From: Caldifarciminota bacterium UBA3073
GTDB taxonomy: Bacteria; Hydrothermota; UBA3073
Length of the DNA stretch: 13,765 nt
Direction: 5' to 3'
Assembly: GCA_002366725.1 (NCBI GenBank)
Contig: DFBT01000082.1
Span: 1 to 13,765, forward strand
Position 1 is the first letter of the stretch; every line of letters begins with the position of its first letter. The notes beneath the pieces were generated by a model. It was not told the origin of the DNA. It saw only the letters and a list, made by a program, of their open reading frames with translations, and searched no databases. The translations under genes and the position numbers were made by a program. Shown here in pieces: positions 13,215-13,765 of the stretch.

Positions 13215-13765
13215 TCATTTCAGTCCCAAAATTAATTTCTCGCATTCCCTACCCATGTCCTCCCATTTATGTTGCATCGCCTTTAATCTTGCCTTTTCTC
13301 CGATACTCTTTCTCATTTCGGGATGTTCCGCAAGAAATTCTATCTTCTCACAAATTTCGTCCACATCCCCCGGATTTTTTAGTATTATTCCATCCACTCC
13401 GTCTTCCATAATCTCGGCCGTGCCGGTCTCCCGCGACACGACACAGGAAAGTCCCGATGCCATCGCCTCAAGTACCGAAATACTGCACGCCTCATACAGA
13501 GTGGGAAAGACAAATATATCCGAGGAGCGATAGATATCCGCGGTATCCCTTCTGAAACCCGTAAGTATAACCCTGTCTTCCAGATTGAGTTTTTTTATTA
13601 TTCCCCTGTGGTATTTTCCCCTTCGCGGACCGACAAGTAGGAGCTTCATCCTCTCGTCTTTAATTTTTTGGAACGCCCTCAAGAGAAACTCTGCTCCCTT
13701 TCTTTTGGACCGCATATCACCCATAAAAAGGATAAGGATGTCTTCTTCTGAAAGGCCAAGTTCTC
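13215..13765 (-). CDS. GT4 family glycosyltransferase, C-terminal part (runs off window)
   Basis: About 182 residues of the donor-binding half are visible; the frame is open to the window edge, so the N-terminal half lies outside. An ATG at 13724 is internal, because upstream codons (LGLSEEDILILFMGDMRSKR) match the normal start of the GT4 donor domain. Features are KGAEFLLRAFQKI, LLLVGPRRG, RVILTGFRRDTADIYRSSD and the E-x7-E motif in YEACSISVLEAMASGLSCVVS, then TGTAEIMEDGVDGIIL. FPTLYEACS-type enzymes are usual in capsule and lipopolysaccharide loci. It is transcribed toward the plus-strand GT4, 66 bases separating the two stops, and is probably the last gene of another glycosyltransferase group. 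Confidence 0.93.
   Translation of the reverse strand, partial: ELGLSEEDILILFMGDMRSKRKGAEFLLRAFQKIKDERMKLLLVGPRRGKYHRGIIKKLNLEDRVILTGFRRDTADIYRSSDIFVFPTLYEACSISVLEAMASGLSCVVSRETGTAEIMEDGVDGIILKNPGDVDEICEKIEFLAEHPEMRKSIGEKARLKAMQHKWEDMGRECEKLILGLK

Overview
The window looks like a bacterial chromosome segment from an uncultured or candidate-phylum lineage. Candidate division WOR-3/Stahlbacteria, Hydrothermae or relatives would fit, but this is inference. The hints are a DUF6754-like membrane protein behind ribosomal protein S1, a C-terminal sorting-type domain of the FlgD-Ig/T9SS kind, textbook sigma70-type promoters (TTGACA-N17-TATAAT), and many 7-8 nt 'word' repeats scattered between and inside genes. 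All but one gene lie on the minus strand. No tRNA, rRNA, CRISPR array, transposase or phage gene was seen.

Region by region, in minus-strand transcription order (high to low coordinates). (1) 13765-13215 is the C-terminal part of a family-4 glycosyltransferase (GT4) that runs off the window. (2) 12012-13148 is the only plus-strand gene, another GT4, with a strong plus-strand promoter near 11880-11907. (3) 11857-6831 is a surface-polysaccharide block: GT4, then a polytopic GT-C-like membrane glycosyltransferase (ATGA overlap), then a small ArsR-type regulator between two patches of AT-rich palindromic repeats, then a class I methyltransferase, then a PimB-like GT4 (ATGA overlap). (4) 6855-6066 is a repeat-rich scar. 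It holds a strong, apparently leaderless promoter feeding the first ~70 residues of a GT2 glycosyltransferase, heptamer repeats, then the orphan C-terminal sorting domain of an unrelated secreted protein. (5) 6065-4956 is wecB (UDP-GlcNAc 2-epimerase), which carries two heptamer arrays in frame in a linker. (6) 4908-3427 is purH. (7) A structured terminator-like region and a consensus promoter precede glnB-like PII, rpsA (six S1 domains), a DUF6754-like membrane protein, and the start of a second small membrane protein cut by the window edge.

The glycosyltransferases, methyltransferase and WecB together suggest synthesis and decoration of a cell-surface glycan on a lipid carrier. It sits directly upstream of core housekeeping genes (purine synthesis, nitrogen signalling, translation). 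The most unusual signal is the set of word repeats. They create an in-frame insert in WecB, supply the last codons and stop of one GT4, end the truncated GT2, and flank the arsR gene, where they also resemble ArsR/CadC operators.
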